Shown here piece by piece: positions 37,101-46,275 of a stretch of DNA of 55,091 nucleotides. A program made the translations under genes and the position numbers. Source of the DNA: an uncultured Bacilli bacterium (GTDB taxonomy: Bacteria; Bacillota_I; Bacilli_A; RF39; UBA660); assembly GCA_947589435.1 (NCBI GenBank), contig CANQBI010000004.1:1-55091 (forward strand). Direction: 5' to 3'. The notes under the pieces were generated by a model that saw only the letters and a program-made list of their open reading frames with translations, was not told the DNA's origin and made no database searches. How positions within the stretch are numbered: the stretch's first letter is position 1; each line of letters opens with the position of its first letter.

Positions 37101-38501
37101 GCCCATGAATATACTAAAGTATTATTCGGAGAAGATAATGTTTATCGAGCCGGAACAATTGGAACAGTGGCTGATAAAACCGCTTATGGCTTTGTTAAAG
37201 GTTATTGTGAAGATAAAAACATTGTTATGCGAAGTATTGAAGTTGAAAGACTTGCCCAAGGATGTGTCGGTGTAAAAAGAACAACGGGCCAACACCCAGG
37301 AGGAATTGTTGTTATCCCTGGTTACATGGATGTCTTTGATTTTACCCCTTATCAATATCCCGCTGAAGATGTTGATGCTGCTTGGCGAACAACCCATTTT
37401 GATTATCATGCCATTGACCAAGATGTTTTAAAACTAGATATTTTAGGACATACTGACCCAACTCAATTAAGAATGTTACAAGATTTAACCGGTATTGATG
37501 TAAGAACAGTGCCTTTTGATGATAAAGAAACGATGAGTTTATTCTTATCGCCTGACGTTTTAGGAGTTACCAAAGAACAAATTATGAATGATACCGGTAC
37601 TCTAGGAGTTCCGGAATTTGGAACGAACTTTACAATAGGGATGCTTAAAGATACTAAACCAACAACATTTGCCGAACTTATTAAACTATCTGGACTTTCT
37701 CATGGTACCGATGTTTGGCTTGGCAATGCTCAAGAGTTAATCAGAAAAAATGTCGTTCCTTTTAAAGAAGTTATTGGTTGTCGGGATGACATTATGGTTT
37801 ATTTAATTCAAAATGGTATGGACCCTTTAAAAGCCTTCAAAATTATGGAATTTGTAAGAAAAGGTAAGGCCTCTAAAGATCCCGAAGGATGGGCTAAACA
37901 TAAAGAGACTATGAAAGAGGCGGGTATACCAGATTGGTACATCGAGTCTTGTGGAAAAATTAAGTACATGTTCCCAAAGGCTCATGCTGCTGCTTATGTT
38001 ATGAGTGCTTTTCGAATTGCTTATTTTAAAGTGCATTATCCAGCGGAGTATTATGCTTCTTATTTCTCAACTCGTTTTGATGATTTCGAAATTGAAACAA
38101 TGATTAAAGGCTATGATGCCATAAGAGCAAGAATTAATGAAATAATTGGTAAAGGTTATGAGGCAACTTCTAAAGAAGTGTCTTTACTCGAAACATTAAA
38201 ACTCGCTTTAGAGGCAACCGCTAGAGGTTTCAAATTTGGCAACATTGATATCAAAAGAAGTGAAGCCAAAAATTACATAATTGATGATGACCATATAACT
38301 TTAATTTCGCCATTTAGAACGATTGATGGTTTGGGAGATGCCGTGGCTAATCAAATAATCGAAGAAAGAAATAAAAAAGAATTCTTCTGTGTCGAAGATT
38401 TTCAAAATAGAGGCAAAGTAAATGTTTCCACCATGGAAAAATTAAGAAGTTTAAATGTTTTTGAAGGTATGCCTGAATCAGCTCAACTTAGTTTATTTTA
38501 A
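34182..38501 (+). CDS. polC: DNA polymerase III PolC
   Basis: 1439 aa. OB-fold (about residues 205-285), PHP domain starting at ELHAHTKMSAMDGV, an inserted DEDDh exonuclease (VVFDTETTG, HNAKFDIGF, HRGDYDSEG), the four-cysteine zinc module (CPKCKHSIF and CPKCGTK), catalytic aspartates in VPDIDLNFSD, and a C-terminal tail ending in QLSLF, a likely clamp-binding motif. It is the leading replicase of low-GC Gram-positives. Starts right after dnaE with no terminator between. Confidence 0.97.
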   Translation: MEELVRFLKSIKVEYNDGYKDVVINKVIYNRETKVYTVYLESPKVLSYDLVTNLFNAAKKGINGTDKCYIELLYNSVLDEDIKNYTDILLENIIFEHPSISGIIKGFKEVKDKVIYIEVMSEVTYQDELFNKLITNLKNYGLGEYSLEFVLNKEEKEEIKKEIEESKEVVIPKKEDNPVLFGFHKDGEVTALKNIVGEQKNVIVEGFIFGIDASERKGQKGTAYIINLKVSDKTDSFLVKFVRFKSEEYNQIKKGLKVGNWYRIYGNVEMDNYLRQMILNGKAIEKIKSKDELIADNSEEKRIELHAHTKMSAMDGVIEAKDLVKFAHKLGHKAVAVTDHDCLQSYPDLYHAVCDINKGVEKEEDKFKVIYGAEMSIVNNENDLIFNLRDYDLLETEFVVFDTETTGFTPFVDQMIEIGAVKIKNGEVTEHFDELINPGRLLPNKIVELTNITDEMLKDKDTEENVTKRFLEFVGDSPLVAHNAKFDIGFISAAMSKYNLGEFKSTVIDTMGMARMLYPEWKNHKLSTLVKNLDVPWDEESHHRGDYDSEGTAIAFYKMSKVLSNRNIETTQKLYDSVDQEALLRFSRPFHMSVLVQNKVGLKNLFKLISYANTKYLYKGDQAKLPRNELNKHREGLLFGSGCVNGEIFNASFNKEDEELAKMMQYYDYIEVQPPEVYSHLTQMDSSLIKSISDIYTQIKKIVRVAEEAGVMVCATSDAHHLTREDKIYRDIIVAQRFNGKLHPLNKRGITVPDMHFYTTDEMLEAFSFLGSEKAKEIVVTNPNKIAEKCEIVEVIIETGGVPFSPKIENSKEIVEDMVYTKAKEWYGDPLPDNIKDRIEQELKGIIGGGFDVIYLIAQKLVKKSNDDGFLVGSRGSVGSSFVATMMGITEVNPLPSHYRCPKCKHSIFKDDEGNDLAITYSIGFDLPDKDCPKCGTKMIKDGEDMPFATFLGFNADKVPDIDLNFSDLNQAAAHEYTKVLFGEDNVYRAGTIGTVADKTAYGFVKGYCEDKNIVMRSIEVERLAQGCVGVKRTTGQHPGGIVVIPGYMDVFDFTPYQYPAEDVDAAWRTTHFDYHAIDQDVLKLDILGHTDPTQLRMLQDLTGIDVRTVPFDDKETMSLFLSPDVLGVTKEQIMNDTGTLGVPEFGTNFTIGMLKDTKPTTFAELIKLSGLSHGTDVWLGNAQELIRKNVVPFKEVIGCRDDIMVYLIQNGMDPLKAFKIMEFVRKGKASKDPEGWAKHKETMKEAGIPDWYIESCGKIKYMFPKAHAAAYVMSAFRIAYFKVHYPAEYYASYFSTRFDDFEIETMIKGYDAIRARINEIIGKGYEATSKEVSLLETLKLALEATARGFKFGNIDIKRSEAKNYIIDDDHITLISPFRTIDGLGDAVANQIIEERNKKEFFCVEDFQNRGKVNVSTMEKLRSLNVFEGMPESAQLSLF

Positions 38502-38520
38502 ATAAAAAGGAGGATAAAAT

Positions 38521-39039
38521 ATGGATGGATTTGTTCCGGATATGTATAATCAAAGTATTTATACAATTAATTATCAAAAACTTAAAAAAAGAGGAATTAA
38601 ATGTTTATTATTTGATTTAAATAATACGTTAGTTAGTTATACTACGAACTTTCCTGATACATCTTTAGAAGAATTAGTTTTTGAACTATCAAAAGACTTT
38701 AAAATAATTATTGTTTCGAATAGTAATAAAAACAGAATTAGACCTTTTAAAGAAAAATTAAATTTAGATTCTTCTTTTAAGTCCCATAAACCTCTTACAA
38801 CTAAGTTAAAAAAAATTATGAAACTTTATAATTATAAAGATACCGAAATAGCCATGATTGGCGATAATCTCATTACCGATATTTGGAGTGGTAACAAGAT
38901 GAATTTTACGACTATCTTAGTTAATAGTATTAGTGAAGATGAACCATTTATCATGGACATTTTAAGAAAATTAGAAAGAAAAATAATCAAAAAATTAAAT
39001 AAAAAAGGTATTTTGTATAAAGGAAAATATTATGAGTAA
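38521..39039 (+). CDS. yqeG: YqeG-family HAD phosphatase
   Basis: 172 aa. HAD motif I LLFDLNNTL, motif II IIVSNS and motif III/IV MIGDNLITDIWSGNKM. YqeG (HAD superfamily IIIA) precedes yqeH in most Firmicutes; some members are phosphatidylglycerophosphate phosphatases, but the substrate here is unproven. AGGAGG precedes the start. It overlaps yqeH by 8 nt. Confidence 0.92.
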   Translation: MDGFVPDMYNQSIYTINYQKLKKRGIKCLLFDLNNTLVSYTTNFPDTSLEELVFELSKDFKIIIVSNSNKNRIRPFKEKLNLDSSFKSHKPLTTKLKKIMKLYNYKDTEIAMIGDNLITDIWSGNKMNFTTILVNSISEDEPFIMDILRKLERKIIKKLNKKGILYKGKYYE

Positions 39040-39910
39040 GTGTAAGGGATGTGGGATAACTTTACAGAACATTGATAAAACTAAATTAGGTTATACCCCC
39101 AAATTAGAAAATATATACTGTGAAAGATGTTTTAAAACTATTAATTATAATAAAGAAGTTAAGATAGATGATTTAGATAATGCAAAAATTATTAATAAAA
39201 TTAATAAGCATTCAGCCTATGTTTTCTTTATTACGGATTTATTTAGTCTTAATAAAAAAGTAATAGAAACATTTAAACAAATAAAGGGCAAAAAACTATT
39301 AATTATTAATAAGATGGATTTAATTCCCAGTAATTTAAAACTAGAACATTTAAAAGAAAATATCCAAAGAGTTTATGAGATAGAAGAAGATATTTATTTT
39401 ATCAGTGTGAAAAAAAGAGTTAATCTGAGTTTAATTCATAATCTTATCTTAGAAAATAAAACTATTTTACTAGCAGGGGAAACTTCTTCCGGAAAGTCTA
39501 GTTTAATAAATGAAATACTAGGTATTAATTTAACTACTAGTAAATATAGTAATACAACTTTAGATTTTATTAAGTTAAATTATATGGAGACTACCATTTA
39601 TGATAGTCCTGGTTTATCTTTAAATAAAGAAAAAAAGAATATTGATAATATTAATGTTATAGTTAAAAATTTAAATAAAGATTTTGTTTATACCATTAAT
39701 GATTTAAAAATAAAAGGGGAAGGTAGTCTTACAATGTATTTACCTAATAAAGAAACTGTTTTAAGTAAAAAGGAAGATACTCCATTAGATAAAGAATATA
39801 TTTTAGATAAAAATGATTTAATTTTACCTGAAGGGGGCTTTATTTACGTAAGTAAGGCCAAAATAAAATGTAATAAAGATTTAGAAATAAGAAATTCAAT
39901 AATTAAATAA
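39032..39910 (+). CDS. yqeH: Circularly permuted GTPase YqeH (ribosome biogenesis)
   Basis: 292 aa, short for the family (about 365). N-terminal zinc finger CKGCG ... CERC. The GTPase motifs are in permuted order: G4 INKMD (about residue 95) comes first, followed by G1 GETSSGKSS and G3 DSPG. A shortened C-terminal domain follows. YqeH is needed for 30S assembly in Bacillus. It ends 9 nt before mutL. Confidence 0.92.
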   Translation: MSKCKGCGITLQNIDKTKLGYTPKLENIYCERCFKTINYNKEVKIDDLDNAKIINKINKHSAYVFFITDLFSLNKKVIETFKQIKGKKLLIINKMDLIPSNLKLEHLKENIQRVYEIEEDIYFISVKKRVNLSLIHNLILENKTILLAGETSSGKSSLINEILGINLTTSKYSNTTLDFIKLNYMETTIYDSPGLSLNKEKKNIDNINVIVKNLNKDFVYTINDLKIKGEGSLTMYLPNKETVLSKKEDTPLDKEYILDKNDLILPEGGFIYVSKAKIKCNKDLEIRNSIIK

Positions 39911-39919
39911 GAGGTATTT

Positions 39920-41653
39920 ATGAGTGTTATAAAAGTAATGAGTGAAAATTTAGCCAATAAAATAGCAGCCGGAGAAGTTGTCGAAAAGTGTGCATCGGTT
40001 GTTAAAGAACTAGTCGAAAATAGTATTGATGCTGGTAGTACCAGGATTTTAGTCCATCTTTTAAAAGGAGGACTTGAAAGTATCGAAGTTATTGATGATG
40101 GTATGGGTATGGATAGTACTGATATTGAGAATGCTTTTTTAAGACACGCTACTAGTAAGATATATAAAGATGATGATTTATTCTTTATTAATACTTTAGG
40201 TTTTAGAGGTGAGGCACTCCCTTCAATTGCGAGTGTCTCCGAAGTTGTTATGGAAAGTTGTAGGGAAGACATTGGAACCCTTATTCATATTAAAGGGGGC
40301 ACTATTTTAGAGAAAAAACCGAGCCAAGCCAAAAAAGGGACGAAAGTTACGATTACTAATTTATTTTATAATACCCCAGCGCGTCTTAAATACTTAAAAA
40401 GTGAAACGACAGAACTTGCAAATACTACTTCTTTTATTGAAAAACTAGCTTTAGCTAAACCGGATATTTCTTTTACATTAACTAATAATGATAATATTAT
40501 TGTTAAAACTAGTGGCAGTAATAACTTACTTAAAACTATTCATGAAATATATGGTCTAGCGGTGTCTTCCAAAATGTTAGAGGTTAAAGGTTTAAATGAT
40601 GACTTTGAAATTAAAGGGTATATTTGTAAACCCGAAATTCTAAAGAGTAGCAGGAGTCACTTAAATACTTTTATTAATGGAAGAGTAGTTAAAAATAATG
40701 AAATTAATAAAGCGATTAATGATGCTTATTATACTTATAAACCTGATGGTAAATATCCAATTGTGGTTTTAAATATTGAAGTAGACCCAACTTTAGTGGA
40801 TGTCAATATTCATCCCACTAAACAAGATGTTAAATTAAGTAAAATGAATTCTTTATATGATTTAATTTATAATACTTTAAAAGATGCTTTATATGAAAAC
40901 TTACTTATTCCTGATGCCATAAAAAAAGAAGATATAAGTAATTTAAAAGATGCTTTTGTTCCCTTAGAGGAATTAGAAGAAATAAAAGAAGAAAAAGTAT
41001 CTGAAGAAAAACAAATGACAATGGACTTTGGGGATACCAAAGAAAATGTTAAAAATGAAGAATTTAAAAGTTTAGTTTTATATCCTGTAGGTTTATGTTT
41101 AGGTACTTATATTGTTTGTGAAAATGATGAGGGTATTTATTTAATTGACCAACATGCGGCGCAAGAGCGGGTTAACTATGAACATTATTTAGAAAACTTA
41201 AAAAAAGATAAAGTGATGGTTACAGATATGTTAGTTCCAATAAGTATTGAAATGCAAGGTAGTGAATATATTGAGTTTAATAATCATAAACAAATATTTT
41301 TAGATATGGGATTTAGTTATGAAGAATTTGGAATTAATACCATTATGGTTAAAAGTCATCCTACTTGGTTAAGGCAAGGAATAGAGGAAGAAAGTATTAG
41401 AAAGATAATTGATTTAATTATTAATTTAAAAGGGGAGTTTGACCCGATTAAATTTAGAGAAAATGTGGCCATTACTTTGGCTTGTAAAATGGCTATTAAA
41501 GCTAATGAACATATCTCAATGTTAGAAATAGAAGGACTCCTTAATAATCTAGTTAAATGTGATAATCCTTATAATTGTCCCCATGGAAGACCAACAATTA
41601 TTAAATTTAGTATTTATGATTTAGAAAAAATGTTTAAAAGAGCTATGAATTAG
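39920..41653 (+). CDS. mutL: DNA mismatch repair protein MutL
   Basis: 577 aa. GHKL ATPase motifs IAAGEVVEKCASVVKELVENSIDAG, DDGMGM and GFRGEALPSIASVS. The C-terminal endonuclease motif DQHAAQERVNYE is present, so this is the nicking form. mutS is not adjacent in this window. A hairpin with a T-run overlaps the stop (41634-41665). Confidence 0.96.
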   Translation: MSVIKVMSENLANKIAAGEVVEKCASVVKELVENSIDAGSTRILVHLLKGGLESIEVIDDGMGMDSTDIENAFLRHATSKIYKDDDLFFINTLGFRGEALPSIASVSEVVMESCREDIGTLIHIKGGTILEKKPSQAKKGTKVTITNLFYNTPARLKYLKSETTELANTTSFIEKLALAKPDISFTLTNNDNIIVKTSGSNNLLKTIHEIYGLAVSSKMLEVKGLNDDFEIKGYICKPEILKSSRSHLNTFINGRVVKNNEINKAINDAYYTYKPDGKYPIVVLNIEVDPTLVDVNIHPTKQDVKLSKMNSLYDLIYNTLKDALYENLLIPDAIKKEDISNLKDAFVPLEELEEIKEEKVSEEKQMTMDFGDTKENVKNEEFKSLVLYPVGLCLGTYIVCENDEGIYLIDQHAAQERVNYEHYLENLKKDKVMVTDMLVPISIEMQGSEYIEFNNHKQIFLDMGFSYEEFGINTIMVKSHPTWLRQGIEEESIRKIIDLIINLKGEFDPIKFRENVAITLACKMAIKANEHISMLEIEGLLNNLVKCDNPYNCPHGRPTIIKFSIYDLEKMFKRAMN

Positions 41654-41665
41654 TTCTTTTTTACT
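41634..41665 (+). terminator. Terminator overlapping the mutL stop
   Basis: AAAGAGCT pairs with AGTTCTTT (one G-T) and is followed by TTT. Confidence 0.65.
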
Positions 41666-41719
41666 GGTTTTTCTTGCAAAAAAAGGTAATCTATAATAAA
41701 ATTAATTTAGGTGATTTAA

Positions 41720-42145
41720 GTGTTACAAGAATTTAAAAAATTTATTGCAAGAGGCAATGTCGTTGATCTTGCTGTCGGTGTTATCATCGGAGCAGCATTT
41801 GGAAATATTGTAACTAGTTTAGTTAATAATATTTTTACGCCATTATTAGGAATCATTTTTGGCGGCGTTGATTTTTCGGGATTATCCTTAACTCTTGGAG
41901 ATGCCAAGATTATGTATGGAGCCTTTATTCAATCCGTATTTGATTTTCTAATTACGGCAATATGTTTATTTATTGTTGTTAAAATAATGAATAAATTTAA
42001 TAGTGATTTACACAAAATAGGTAAGAAAGGTAAAAAAGAGGAAGAAGAAAAAGAAATATTACCTCCTAAACCTGCTGATATCGTTCTTTTAGAAGAAATT
42101 AGAGATTTACTAAAGAAAGAACCAAAGAAAGGATCTAAAAAATAA
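41720..42145 (+). CDS. mscL: Large-conductance mechanosensitive channel MscL
   Basis: 141 aa from a GTG start after AGGTGA. The first helix, [20 protein letters not shown], and [11 protein letters not shown] are diagnostic. The second transmembrane helix lies at about residues 70-92, and a lysine/glutamate-rich cytoplasmic helix ends the protein. It opens under osmotic downshock. Stop and next start overlap (TAATG). Confidence 0.96.
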   Translation: MLQEFKKFIARGNVVDLAVGVIIGAAFGNIVTSLVNNIFTPLLGIIFGGVDFSGLSLTLGDAKIMYGAFIQSVFDFLITAICLFIVVKIMNKFNSDLHKIGKKGKKEEEEKEILPPKPADIVLLEEIRDLLKKEPKKGSKK

Positions 42146-42354
42146 TGTTCCAAAATATTTTATATTTAGTTATTGGTCTTGTTGTAGGAGTTATTCTTGG
42201 CTTTTTAATATCCCGCTTAGTCATGAAAAAGTATTTAACTAAAAATCCTCCAATTAATGAAAAAATGATTGAAGTGATGATGAGTAGTATGGGCAGAAAA
42301 CCAAGTCAAAAACAAGTAAGACAAGTAATGAATCAAATGAATAGAATGAAATAA
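42145..42354 (+). CDS. yneF: YneF-like small membrane protein (UPF0154)
   Basis: 69 aa with one N-terminal transmembrane helix (about residues 5-26) and the UPF0154 core [31 protein letters not shown]. Function unknown. It overlaps mscL by one base. Confidence 0.88.
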   Translation: MFQNILYLVIGLVVGVILGFLISRLVMKKYLTKNPPINEKMIEVMMSSMGRKPSQKQVRQVMNQMNRMK

Positions 42355-42356
42355 AT

Positions 42357-42548
42357 CGTTGATGAAGACTAGTAGTTATATAAGTCCTTATAGAGAGTTA
42401 GTGATTGGTGGAAACTAATGGATGAATATAGATGAATCTCCTTCGGATGAGTATTTAAAAAATACCGGATAAAAACCGTTAAAAAAATAAGTTAAAGAAA
42501 GGATGGTACCGTCAAATTGACTCCTTAGTATCATTCTTTTTATTTTTA
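42357..42548 (+). promoter_or_regulatory. T-box riboswitch leader of serS
   Basis: About 190 nt upstream of serS, with stem I beginning GTTGATGAAGACTAGTAG and the T-box core AAAGGATGGTACCGTC near 42499-42514. AAAGGATGGTAC then pairs, with G-U wobbles, with GTATCATTCTTT to form a terminator that ends in T-rich DNA. The stem architecture and core are clear; I did not assign the specifier codon with certainty. No separate promoter is obvious. Confidence 0.9.
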
Positions 42549-42565
42549 GAAAAGAGGAAAAAATT

Positions 42566-43861
42566 ATGATAGATATTAAACTTATAAGAGAACAAAGAGA
42601 TTTAGTAAAAGAAAATATTAAAAAGAAATTTCAAGACGAAAAATTACCTTTAGTAGATGAAGTGTACGAACTTGATATTAAATATCGGGAATGTAAAACA
42701 AAAGCCGATAATTTAAAAAGTGAAAAAAATAAATTAAGTGCCCAAATTGGGGCTTTAATGCGAGATAAAAAAATTGAGGAAGCTAATAAAATAAAAGAAG
42801 AAATAGCCAAGATTAATGAAGACATTCCAGCTTTAGAAAAAGAAGAACAAGAATTAGAAGCAAGTGTTAAAAAAATAATGATGGTTATTCCTAATATTAT
42901 TGATGAAAGTGTTCCAATAGGTAAAGATGATAGTGAGAATGTCGAAATTGAAAAATTTGGTGAACCAATAGTGCCTAGTTATGAAATACCATATCATGCT
43001 GATATTTGTGATTTATATAATGGTTTAGATAAAGAAGCAGCCGGAAGAACTAGTGGGGAAGGTTTTTATTTCTTAAAAGGTGATATTGCGCGTCTTCACA
43101 GTGCTCTTTTAACTTATGCGAGAGACTTTATGATTAGTAAAGGCTTTACTTATTGTGTTCCGCCATTTATGATTAGAAGTGATGTTGTTACGGGTGTTAT
43201 GTCTTTTAAAGAAATGGAAGCCATGATGTATAAAATTGAAGGCGAAGATTTATACTTAATTGGCACTAGTGAACACTCAATGATGGGAAGATTCATCGGT
43301 CAAATGTTAAGTGAAGAAGAACTTCCTTTAACGCTAACTAGTTATTCACCATGCTTCCGAAAAGAAGGCGGATCTCATGGTCTAGAAGAAAGAGGATTAT
43401 ATAGAGTTCACCAATTTGAAAAACAAGAAATGGTTGTTTTATGTAAAATGGAAGAAGGAATGGATTGGTATAACAAGATGTGGAGTTATACCGTTGAGTT
43501 CTTTAGAAGTTTAGATATTCCAGTTCGAACTTTAGAATGTTGTAGTGGCGACCTTGCTGATTTAAAAGTTAAATCTTGTGATGTGGAAGCTTGGAGTCCA
43601 AGACAACAAAAATATTTTGAAGTTGGTTCTTGTTCAATTCTAGGAGATGCTCAAACGAGAAGATTAGGTATTCGTTATAAGGGTAGTGAAGGAACCAAAT
43701 ATTTGTGTTCTTTAAACAATACTGTTGTCGCAACCCCAAGAGGTTTAATTGCTCTTTTAGAAAATAACTATCAAGAAGATAGTAGTGTGTTAATTCCTAA
43801 AGTATTACAACCTTATATGGGAGGACTAACTAAATTAGAAAAGATAAAGAAGGAAAAATAA
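42566..43861 (+). CDS. serS: Seryl-tRNA synthetase
   Basis: 431 aa. The N-terminal coiled-coil arm (about residues 28-105) binds tRNA-Ser. The class II core includes the motif 2 region FRKEGGSHGLEERGLYRVHQFEKQE and motif 3 near [22 protein letters not shown]. It is complete, but its last 140 nt plus downstream DNA recur at 44676-44870 beyond an ATPase fragment. Confidence 0.96.
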   Translation: MIDIKLIREQRDLVKENIKKKFQDEKLPLVDEVYELDIKYRECKTKADNLKSEKNKLSAQIGALMRDKKIEEANKIKEEIAKINEDIPALEKEEQELEASVKKIMMVIPNIIDESVPIGKDDSENVEIEKFGEPIVPSYEIPYHADICDLYNGLDKEAAGRTSGEGFYFLKGDIARLHSALLTYARDFMISKGFTYCVPPFMIRSDVVTGVMSFKEMEAMMYKIEGEDLYLIGTSEHSMMGRFIGQMLSEEELPLTLTSYSPCFRKEGGSHGLEERGLYRVHQFEKQEMVVLCKMEEGMDWYNKMWSYTVEFFRSLDIPVRTLECCSGDLADLKVKSCDVEAWSPRQQKYFEVGSCSILGDAQTRRLGIRYKGSEGTKYLCSLNNTVVATPRGLIALLENNYQEDSSVLIPKVLQPYMGGLTKLEKIKKEK

Positions 43862-43914
43862 TTTTCTTTCTTTTTTCTATTGTAGAAAAGTGGCAAAAGT
43901 GGCAAAAATCTTCA
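43718..43914 (+). repeat. Direct repeat S, copy 1 (serS 3' end and terminator)
   Basis: This segment, from NTVVATPRG codons through the serS stop and terminator to ATTGTAGAAAAGTGGCAA and TCTTCAAC, recurs at 44676-44870 with a few substitutions and small indels. The two copies bracket a truncated ATPase gene. Confidence 0.85.
43849..43876 (+). terminator. Terminator after serS
   Basis: GAAGGAAAA pairs with TTTTCTTTC and is followed by TTTTTT; it overlaps the serS stop. Confidence 0.7.
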
Positions 43915-43984
43915 ACAAAAAGTTTTTCCAATTCAACCAAAAAAAGCGTAAAATTAAAAAGTTTTTCCAATTCAACAAAAAAAC

Positions 43985-44647
43985 TTTATATTTGAGCAAT
44001 TTTATTATATAAGAGATGTTTATGATTCAATACTTCTTAAAGATGTTGTAGAAAGACTTGGAATATCAGATGTTACTTCATTTAATAAAATACTTCAGTA
44101 TATTTTAGAAATTGAAACAAGAGAATTTTCTGCAACAAATGTGTTAGATTATTTAGCTAAAAGTGGCAATAAAGTTGCTACAGATACATTGTATAAGTAT
44201 TTAGAAGCGCTTTGCTCAACTTTTATTATTAACAGAGTTTATAGATATGATGTAAATGGAAAAGCCGTATTGAAAACATTAAACAAATTTTATGCTACAG
44301 ATTTGGGTATAAAAAGAATAAAAACTAATAGTAAAGAAATTAACTACTCACGAGCTTTTGAAAATTTAATATACAATGAATTAATAAAAAAGGGATATGA
44401 TGTTTATGTTGGAAAGACTAAAGATGGTGAGATAGACTTTATAGCATCTAAAAATAAAAATATTAAATATATTCAAGCATGTTATGATTTATCCAATGAA
44501 GAAACTAGAATTAGGGAATTTAAAGCTTTTAATAGTATAAGTGATAATTATCCTAAATATGTAATTTCGATTAATAAAGAAGATTATTCTCAAGATGGTA
44601 TTAAACATCTTAATATATTTGACTTTTTGATGAATGATCAATTTTAA
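43985..44647 (+). pseudogene. 5'-truncated AAA/DUF4143 ATPase remnant
   Basis: The frame is open from about 43985 to 44647 and encodes only the C-terminal half (about 220 residues) of a DUF4143 protein: YIRDVYDSILLKDVVERLGI, FYATDLGIKR, YSRAFENLIYNELIKKGYDVYVGKTKDGEIDFIA. The AAA+ domain with Walker motifs is missing; upstream lies a doubled 20-nt AAAGTTTTTCCAATTCAAC repeat (43916 and 43960 area) joined to the serS tail. A downstream GTG at 44141 could start a short product, but the gene is evidently broken. Its complete relative lies at 44960. Confidence 0.8.
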
Positions 44648-44675
44648 ATTTTATTGGGCATATTGAAACTTCAAG

Positions 44676-44870
44676 AAATACAGTTGTCGCAACCCCAAGA
44701 GGTTTAATTGCTCTTTTAGAAAATAACTATCAAGAAGATGGTAGTGTGTTAATTCCTAAAGTATTACAACCTTATATAGGAGGTATTACTAAATTAGAAA
44801 AGCTAAAGAAGGAAAAATAATTTCTTTTTTTCTATTGTAGAAAAGTGGCAATTCTTCCAAAAATCCTCAA
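44676..44870 (+). repeat. Direct repeat S, copy 2 (serS-like fragment)
   Basis: This is a non-functional copy of the last 46 or so codons of serS with its terminator and the ATTGTAGAAAAGTGGCAA motif. It has diverged slightly (for example ATAGGAGGTATT against ATGGGAGGACTA). It lies outside any gene. Confidence 0.85.
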
Positions 44871-44908
44871 TAGAATATTGATATCTATAAAATAGTATGG
44901 TATAATTG

Positions 44909-44946
44909 TCATTGTAGAAAAGTGGCAATTCTGCCAAAAAAATACA
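44909..44946. promoter_or_regulatory. Nested palindrome before the DUF4143 ATPase
   Basis: ATTGTA ... TACAAT encloses TGGCA-attc-TGCCA. The left half, ATTGTAGAAAAGTGGCAA, also occurs at the ends of both S repeats (about 43879 and 44834). The palindrome ends next to the ribosome binding site, so it may control the ATPase gene or mark a mobile boundary. Confidence 0.6.
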
Positions 44947-44959
44947 ATGGAGGTTAAAT

Positions 44960-46201
44960 ATGAAAAAGATAAATAGAGATTTATATTTAAATAAATTAAT
45001 CAGCCGAAGAGAAAACGGAATGATTAAAATTGTAACTGGAATAAGAAGATGTGGAAAGTCTTATTTATTAGATCCCATCTTCAAAGATTATTTAATGCAA
45101 AGTGGAATAGATGAAAATCATATAATAAAATTAGATTTAGAAGAAAGAAAGAATAAAAAATATTTAAATCCCGATGTTTTAGATGAGTACATTAGAAGTT
45201 TAATTGTGGATAAAAAAATGTATTATATAATTTTAGATGAAGTTCAAAAAGTTGAGGATTTTGAGTCGGTTTTAAATGGCTTTTTGCATATTAAAAATGT
45301 GGATGTATATGTAACTGGAAGTAATTCTAAATTTTTATCTTCAGATATTATAACTGAGTTTAGAGGCAGGGGAGATGAGGTTCGGATCTATCCTTTGACT
45401 TTTAAAGAATTTTGTGAGGCTTTTAAAGGAGATAAATATGAGGCTTGGAATGAATATATATTATATGGGGGAATGCCTTTAATTTTATCTAAAAAAACGG
45501 ATGAAGAAAAAAGTGCCTATTTAAGTAATTTATTTGAAACTACTTATTTAAAAGATATAATTGAAAGAAATAACATTAAAAGAATTGATGTTTTAAATGT
45601 CCTTGTAAACATTTTATCATCTTCTGTAGGTTCATTAACTAACCCAGCAAAACTAGCCAATACCTTTTTAAGTAATTCTATAAAAGATGTGAATGAACAA
45701 ACTATAAATACTTATATTAACTATTTATTGGAGGCTTTTTTACTTAAAAAAGTAGAAAGATATGATATCAAAGGGAAAAAATATATTTCTACTCCCAGTA
45801 AATATTATTTTACTGATATAGGGCTCCGTAATGCGAGAATAAATTTTCGTCAATTAGAAGAAAATCATATAATGGAAAATATTATATATAATGAATTATT
45901 AGTGCGTGGTTATAATGTTGATGTAGGAATAGTAGAATTAAGAGATAATAATAAAAGGAAACAATTAGAAATTGATTTTGTATGTAATTTAGGAACTAAA
46001 AAGTATTATATTCAATCAGCTTTAAATTTAGATACCAGAGAAAAAACAATTCAAGAAGAAAGACCATTAATGAATATAAATGATAATTTTAAAAAGATTA
46101 TTGTCGTAAAAGATAATATGAAACATTGGTATACTGAAGAAGGAATACTCGTTATTGGTATTCAAGAATTTTTATTAAATGAAAATAGTTTAGATTTTTA
46201 A
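44960..46201 (+). CDS. AAA+ ATPase with DUF4143 domain
   Basis: 413 aa. Walker A GIRRCGKS (about residue 28) and Walker B YIILDEVQ, the sensor region VTGSNSKFLSS, and the motif RGRGDEVRIYPLTFKEFCEAF typical of AAA_14/DUF4143 proteins. The C-terminal DUF4143 part contains KYYFTDIGLRNA, ENIIYNELLVRGYNVDVG and an EIDFVCN motif resembling a restriction-endonuclease-like fold. GGAGG precedes the start. These genes are widespread and patchy in gut bacteria; function unknown. The broken neighbour shows that they turn over here. Confidence 0.9.
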   Translation: MKKINRDLYLNKLISRRENGMIKIVTGIRRCGKSYLLDPIFKDYLMQSGIDENHIIKLDLEERKNKKYLNPDVLDEYIRSLIVDKKMYYIILDEVQKVEDFESVLNGFLHIKNVDVYVTGSNSKFLSSDIITEFRGRGDEVRIYPLTFKEFCEAFKGDKYEAWNEYILYGGMPLILSKKTDEEKSAYLSNLFETTYLKDIIERNNIKRIDVLNVLVNILSSSVGSLTNPAKLANTFLSNSIKDVNEQTINTYINYLLEAFLLKKVERYDIKGKKYISTPSKYYFTDIGLRNARINFRQLEENHIMENIIYNELLVRGYNVDVGIVELRDNNKRKQLEIDFVCNLGTKKYYIQSALNLDTREKTIQEERPLMNINDNFKKIIVVKDNMKHWYTEEGILVIGIQEFLLNENSLDF

Positions 46202-46275
46202 ATTAAATACCTTCTGATTTAATATGTGTACTTTTTTTGGGTATTAGCATAGATTAAATTAGGAGAGTGATAAAT

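Noticed and set aside
44141..44647. Independent 168-aa gene starting at GTG
   Set aside because: The frame continues upstream with clear DUF4143 homology, so it is the tail of a truncated ATPase rather than a gene with its own start.
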